DNA of 64,000 nt, from NCBI RefSeq assembly GCF_002266285.1, contig NZ_NPMS01000001.1:434001-498000 (forward strand). The letters are read 5' to 3'. Origin of the DNA: Virgibacillus indicus. GTDB taxonomy: Bacteria > Bacillota > Bacilli > Bacillales > Amphibacillaceae. The notes below the pieces were generated by a model. That model made no database searches, was not told the origin of the DNA, and saw only the letters and a list, made by a program, of their open reading frames with translations. Below, piece after piece: positions 61,061-64,000 of this stretch. Position numbers and translations under genes: made by a program. Each line of letters begins with the position of its first letter. Position 1 is the first letter of the stretch.

Positions 61061-62314
61061 ATGTCCCGGCTGAATCAAAAGAAAGGCAGAATAATATTTC
61101 ACATTGATATGAACTGTTTTTATGCCTCGGTAGAAATGGCATACAATCCGGAATTAAAGGGAAAACCACTTGCTATTGCCGGAAATCCTGAAGAACGAAA
61201 AGGTATTGTTGTTACAAGCAGCTATGAAGCAAGAGCAAAAGGAATAAAAACAACGATGAATTTATGGCAGGCAAGAAAACTGTGTCCGGAATTGATTGTC
61301 ATGCGTCCAAATTTTGAGCGTTATCGTACAGCTTCCAGGGAGATATTTAAAATGCTTTCAGAAGTAACTCCTCTGGTGCAACCGGTCTCCATTGACGAAG
61401 GCTATATGGATGTTACAAACTGTCATGAACAGGGAAATACTTTGGATATTGCAAAAAATTTACAAAATAAAATACTGGAGAAATTAGATCTCCCCTGCAG
61501 TATTGGAATAGCACCAAATAAATTTCTGGCAAAGATGGCTTCAGATATGAAAAAGCCATTGGGAATAACTATTTTAAGAAAGCGGGAACTGCATCAGATA
61601 TTGTGGCCCCTTCTAGTTGGCGAGATGTATGGTGTTGGAGAAAAAACGGCAGAAAAATTAAATGCAATTGAGGTAAATACAATTGGTGATCTTGCAAAAA
61701 AAGATGTGTATCAGCTAAAGCAAGTATTGGGTATAAATGGGGAACGCCTGAATAACAGGGCAAATGGAATTGACGACAGACCAGTGGATCCGGATGCTGT
61801 AAATGATTTTAAAAGCATTGGTAGTTCACAAACTCTTGCCTATGACACCACTGATGATACTGAAATACTCAAAGTAATGGAGCATCTTGGTGCAAATGTG
61901 GAAAGAAGAATGAAACGAAAAAATGCAGCAGGGATGACAGTCCAGCTTATGATTCGGTTTCATGACCGAAGAACGATAACGAGAAGCAGGAAGCTGCAAA
62001 CCTTTATTGATACAAAAGAGGATATTCTCCACGTTGCAAATGAACTGTTGCAAAAGCATTGGAATTTAGAACCGATTCGTCTGCTTGGCATTACTGTCCA
62101 GGATGTTGCTGAAAAGCAAACCATCAGCCAGCAGCTTGATTTATTTACTTATGAAAAAACAGCCAGCAAAGAAAAATTATACAAGACAGTCGATTCATTA
62201 ACAGAGAAATTCGGCAAAAATATTTTTAAGACATTGAACGAAAATGACAATAAAGATCTTATTCAGCCAACAACCAGTTTTCAGAAAGATTTTTTAGACG
62301 ACTTTAAACGATAA
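61061..62314 (+). CDS. dinB: DNA polymerase IV (YqjH)
   Basis: A 417-residue Y-family translesion polymerase. The catalytic motifs H-I-D-M-N-C-F-Y-A-S-V-E near residue 14 and S-I-D-E-G-Y-M-D near 110 carry the metal-binding acids (Asp and Asp-Glu). The thumb helix-hairpin-helix region and little-finger domain follow. Q-Q-L-D-L-F near residue 363 is a good beta-clamp-binding motif. It corresponds to YqjH (Pol Y1). No clear LexA box (GAAC-N4-GTTC) is visible in the short upstream region. Confidence 0.92.
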   Translation: MSRLNQKKGRIIFHIDMNCFYASVEMAYNPELKGKPLAIAGNPEERKGIVVTSSYEARAKGIKTTMNLWQARKLCPELIVMRPNFERYRTASREIFKMLSEVTPLVQPVSIDEGYMDVTNCHEQGNTLDIAKNLQNKILEKLDLPCSIGIAPNKFLAKMASDMKKPLGITILRKRELHQILWPLLVGEMYGVGEKTAEKLNAIEVNTIGDLAKKDVYQLKQVLGINGERLNNRANGIDDRPVDPDAVNDFKSIGSSQTLAYDTTDDTEILKVMEHLGANVERRMKRKNAAGMTVQLMIRFHDRRTITRSRKLQTFIDTKEDILHVANELLQKHWNLEPIRLLGITVQDVAEKQTISQQLDLFTYEKTASKEKLYKTVDSLTEKFGKNIFKTLNENDNKDLIQPTTSFQKDFLDDFKR

Positions 62315-62349
62315 AGACTTACACCTTCAGATCACAGGTGTAAGTCTTT
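62313..62349. terminator. Bidirectional terminator between dinB and the aldehyde dehydrogenase
   Basis: AAAGACTTACACC pairs exactly with GGTGTAAGTCTTT around an 11-base loop. It starts at the stop codon of dinB and ends at that of the convergent gene. Confidence 0.85.
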
Positions 62350-62350
62350 A

Positions 62351-63721
62351 TTATTTCATGATTTGTTTAACTACAGACTGTGATAACTTTCCTCCAGGAT
62401 ATCTGAAGGGCAAATCAAATTTGGTTGTCTGTTTTAATATGCTTTTATGGTGGGAGAATGTATCAAAGCTATATTTTCCATGATAGGTCCCCATACCGCT
62501 TGCTCCGACACCGCCAAAAGGCAGATAAGGGTTTGCCAGATGGTAGAATGTGTCATTTATGCTTCCACCGCCAAAAGATAAATACTCCATGACCTGCTGC
62601 TGGGTTTTTTCGTTTTCGCCAAAATAATAAAGTGCCAGCGGTTTTTCGTGATTCTTCAATGTAATCACGGCATCTTCAATATGATTAAACGTCAGCACAG
62701 GCAGGATAGGGCCGAATATTTCTTCCTGCATAACCGGATCCTTCCAGGAAATCTTATCCAAAATGGTAGGCTCAATCTTTAATAATTCACTATCTGATTC
62801 ACCGCCATGCAATATTGTTCCATTTGTTAAAAATTGCTTTAAACGGTCAAAATGTTTTTGATTTATGATGTGCGTATAATCTCCATTTTTTAAAGGCTGC
62901 TTCCCATACAAAGATTTTACTTGTTTTTTCATAGCTTTCAGCAGTTTAAATTTAACTTTATCATGGACATACAAATAATCAGGAGCTACACAGGTCTGGC
63001 CTGCATTTGTAAATTTACCCCAGATGATTCGCTTTGCAGCAAGGCCAACGTTGGCATCCTCATCAACAATTACCGGACTTTTTCCGCCTAGCTCCAAGGT
63101 TACGGGGGTGAGATGGTTGCTTGCTTCTCTCATAATAATTTTCCCAACTTCCGAACTGCCGGTAAAAAATATATAATCAAAACGCTGTTTCAGCAAATCC
63201 TGTACAACTTCTTTATCTCCTGTAACTACTGTGATTAAAGAGGGATCATATGTATTTCTAATCATTTCTTCCAGTATCAGCGAGGTAGCTTTTGCGTATT
63301 CTGATGGCTTAATAACAACACAATTTCCTGCAGCAAGTGCACCAATAGCTGGAGCCAATGCTAGCTGCAGGGGGTAGTTCCAGGGAGAGATAATTAAGGT
63401 AACACCATAAGGCTCCTTCATAATATAGTTCTTGGTACCTTTATGAGTCATTGGTGCAGCTGCTTTATTAGGTTCCATCCAGTCAGCAAGATTCCTGATT
63501 GCAAAATCTATTTCGGTATAAAGAAACCCTAATTCAGTTGTAAGTGTTTCATGGCTTGATTTATTTAAATCTATTTTTAAAGCTTGATAAATCTCTGTTT
63601 CATAGTTTTTCAGCATTTGTTTCAGCTTTTTCAACTGTTCTTTTCGTGTTGAATAGTCGAACGTATTTCCGTTTAGAAAAAACGCGCGCTGATCATTGAC
63701 TATTTCTTCTGGTTGTTTCAT
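62351..63721 (-). CDS. Aldehyde dehydrogenase (class 3 type, YwdH-like)
   Basis: A 456-residue NAD(P)-dependent aldehyde dehydrogenase. S-P-W-N-Y-P near residue 113, F-T-G-S near 190, L-E-L-G-G-K-S-P with the general-base Glu near 213, and G-Q-T-C with the catalytic Cys near 246 are all present. E-E-I-F-G-P and G-G-G-S-I-N-D-T are the usual C-terminal motifs. The short N-terminus and the Y-P-G-G-K-L-type C-terminus place it with class 3 (fatty aldehyde) enzymes such as YwdH. The ribosome binding site is GAGGAGAG. It does not belong to the yqj order of B. subtilis. Confidence 0.88.
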   Translation of the reverse strand: MKQPEEIVNDQRAFFLNGNTFDYSTRKEQLKKLKQMLKNYETEIYQALKIDLNKSSHETLTTELGFLYTEIDFAIRNLADWMEPNKAAAPMTHKGTKNYIMKEPYGVTLIISPWNYPLQLALAPAIGALAAGNCVVIKPSEYAKATSLILEEMIRNTYDPSLITVVTGDKEVVQDLLKQRFDYIFFTGSSEVGKIIMREASNHLTPVTLELGGKSPVIVDEDANVGLAAKRIIWGKFTNAGQTCVAPDYLYVHDKVKFKLLKAMKKQVKSLYGKQPLKNGDYTHIINQKHFDRLKQFLTNGTILHGGESDSELLKIEPTILDKISWKDPVMQEEIFGPILPVLTFNHIEDAVITLKNHEKPLALYYFGENEKTQQQVMEYLSFGGGSINDTFYHLANPYLPFGGVGASGMGTYHGKYSFDTFSHHKSILKQTTKFDLPFRYPGGKLSQSVVKQIMK

Positions 63722-63766
63722 AGAAATCTCTCCTCAATTAATTGTTCCTGCTTTCAGGTGCAGCTT

Positions 63767-64000
63767 TCATTTTTTATTTATTGTGAACTGATCATAATCA
63801 TTTGCAAGTTCTGTATCAGAAAAAATCTCTTTTGCCTCCCTCAGTAAATCCTGATTATCTTCTTTCTGATAACGAGAAGAAATATGTGTTAATATCAGTC
63901 TGTTGACATTGCTAGCTTTTGCCAGTTCTGCAGCCTGTACAGTAGTTGAATGAAAGTATTGTTTTGCCAGAGCTTGCCTTTCATGATTAAAGGTTGCTTC
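63767..64000 (-). CDS. rnz: Ribonuclease Z, C-terminal part
   Basis: Partial gene running off the window end. About 77 residues are visible: H-E-R-Q-A-L-A-K-Q-Y-F-H-S-T-T-V-Q-A-A-E, then L-I-L-T-H-I-S-S-R-Y, the typical tRNase Z C-terminal motifs with the zinc-ligand His, and I-F-S-D-T-E-L-A near the end. It processes the 3' end of tRNA precursors. rnz also follows the yqj genes in B. subtilis. Confidence 0.88.
   Translation of the reverse strand, partial: EATFNHERQALAKQYFHSTTVQAAELAKASNVNRLILTHISSRYQKEDNQDLLREAKEIFSDTELANDYDQFTINKK

Noticed and set aside
1..64000. CRISPR arrays, prophage genes, transposases, tRNA or rRNA genes
   Set aside because: No regularly spaced direct repeats, phage structural or transposase proteins, or cloverleaf-type sequences were noticed on either strand.

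Overview
The window comes from a low-GC, endospore-forming Firmicute of the family Bacillaceae. Evidence: a complete spoIIIA operon, spoIVB and spo0A, strong AGGAGG-type ribosome binding sites, many TTG/GTG starts, and gene order collinear over long stretches with the yqgS-to-yqjH part of the Bacillus subtilis chromosome. The OLE RNA/oapA pair, an adenosylcobalamin-dependent ribonucleotide reductase and scattered non-coding intergenic repeats point to an environmental, perhaps halophilic or alkaliphilic, relative (Oceanobacillus/Virgibacillus-like). No database search was possible, so the genus is inference.

Layout. 1-2.1 kb: end of a lipoteichoic-acid-synthase-like gene, two small membrane or unknown genes and a metallo-beta-lactamase. 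2.2-6.1 kb: the comGA-GG transformation pseudopilus operon. 6.1-9.7 kb: a cysteine-containing HTH regulator with a dyad in front of it, yqgY, and divergent yqhG/yqhH (SNF2 helicase). 9.8-14.2 kb: tandem glycine riboswitch and gcvT-gcvPA-gcvPB, followed by a decayed second copy of the gcvPB 3' end. 14.3-20.7 kb: rhodanese, B12-dependent nrdJ behind two NrdR boxes, mntR, yqhO, yqhP, an intergenic repeat, yqhR. 20.9-27.9 kb: pepQ-like peptidase, efp, spoIIIAA-AH. 28-38.8 kb: accBC behind a FapR-like box, yqhY, nusB, folD, xseAB, ispA, OLE RNA, oapA, yqxC, ahrC, recN. 38.8-41.7 kb: two intergenic repeats, spoIVB and spo0A with a vegetative promoter, Spo0A boxes and a SigH promoter. 41.8-53.7 kb: an aspartokinase, yqzF, bkdR and the sigma-54-driven branched-chain keto-acid operon ptb-bcd-buk-lpdV-bkdAA-bkdAB-bkdB. 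53.8-64 kb: bacilliredoxin, yqjA, a Prli42-like 45-residue protein, a methylmalonyl-CoA module (mutase, a B12-domain/epimerase fusion, carboxyltransferase), yqjE, dinB, an aldehyde dehydrogenase and the 3' end of rnz.

How it fits together. Glycine cleavage, folD and nrdJ serve one-carbon and deoxynucleotide supply. AccBC, the bkd operon and the methylmalonyl-CoA genes link branched-chain amino-acid breakdown to acyl-CoA and succinyl-CoA metabolism. Two enzymes, NrdJ and the mutase, need adenosylcobalamin. SpoIIIA, SpoIVB and Spo0A govern sporulation. The most unusual element is the roughly 610-nt OLE RNA with its membrane partner OapA. It sits in its usual operon, but the dxs gene expected downstream is absent.

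Relative to the B. subtilis order as I recall it, yqgT-yqgV, tapA-sipW-tasA-sinIR, lipM, yqhQ, aroQ, yqhV, dxs and the mmg operon are not in their expected places.
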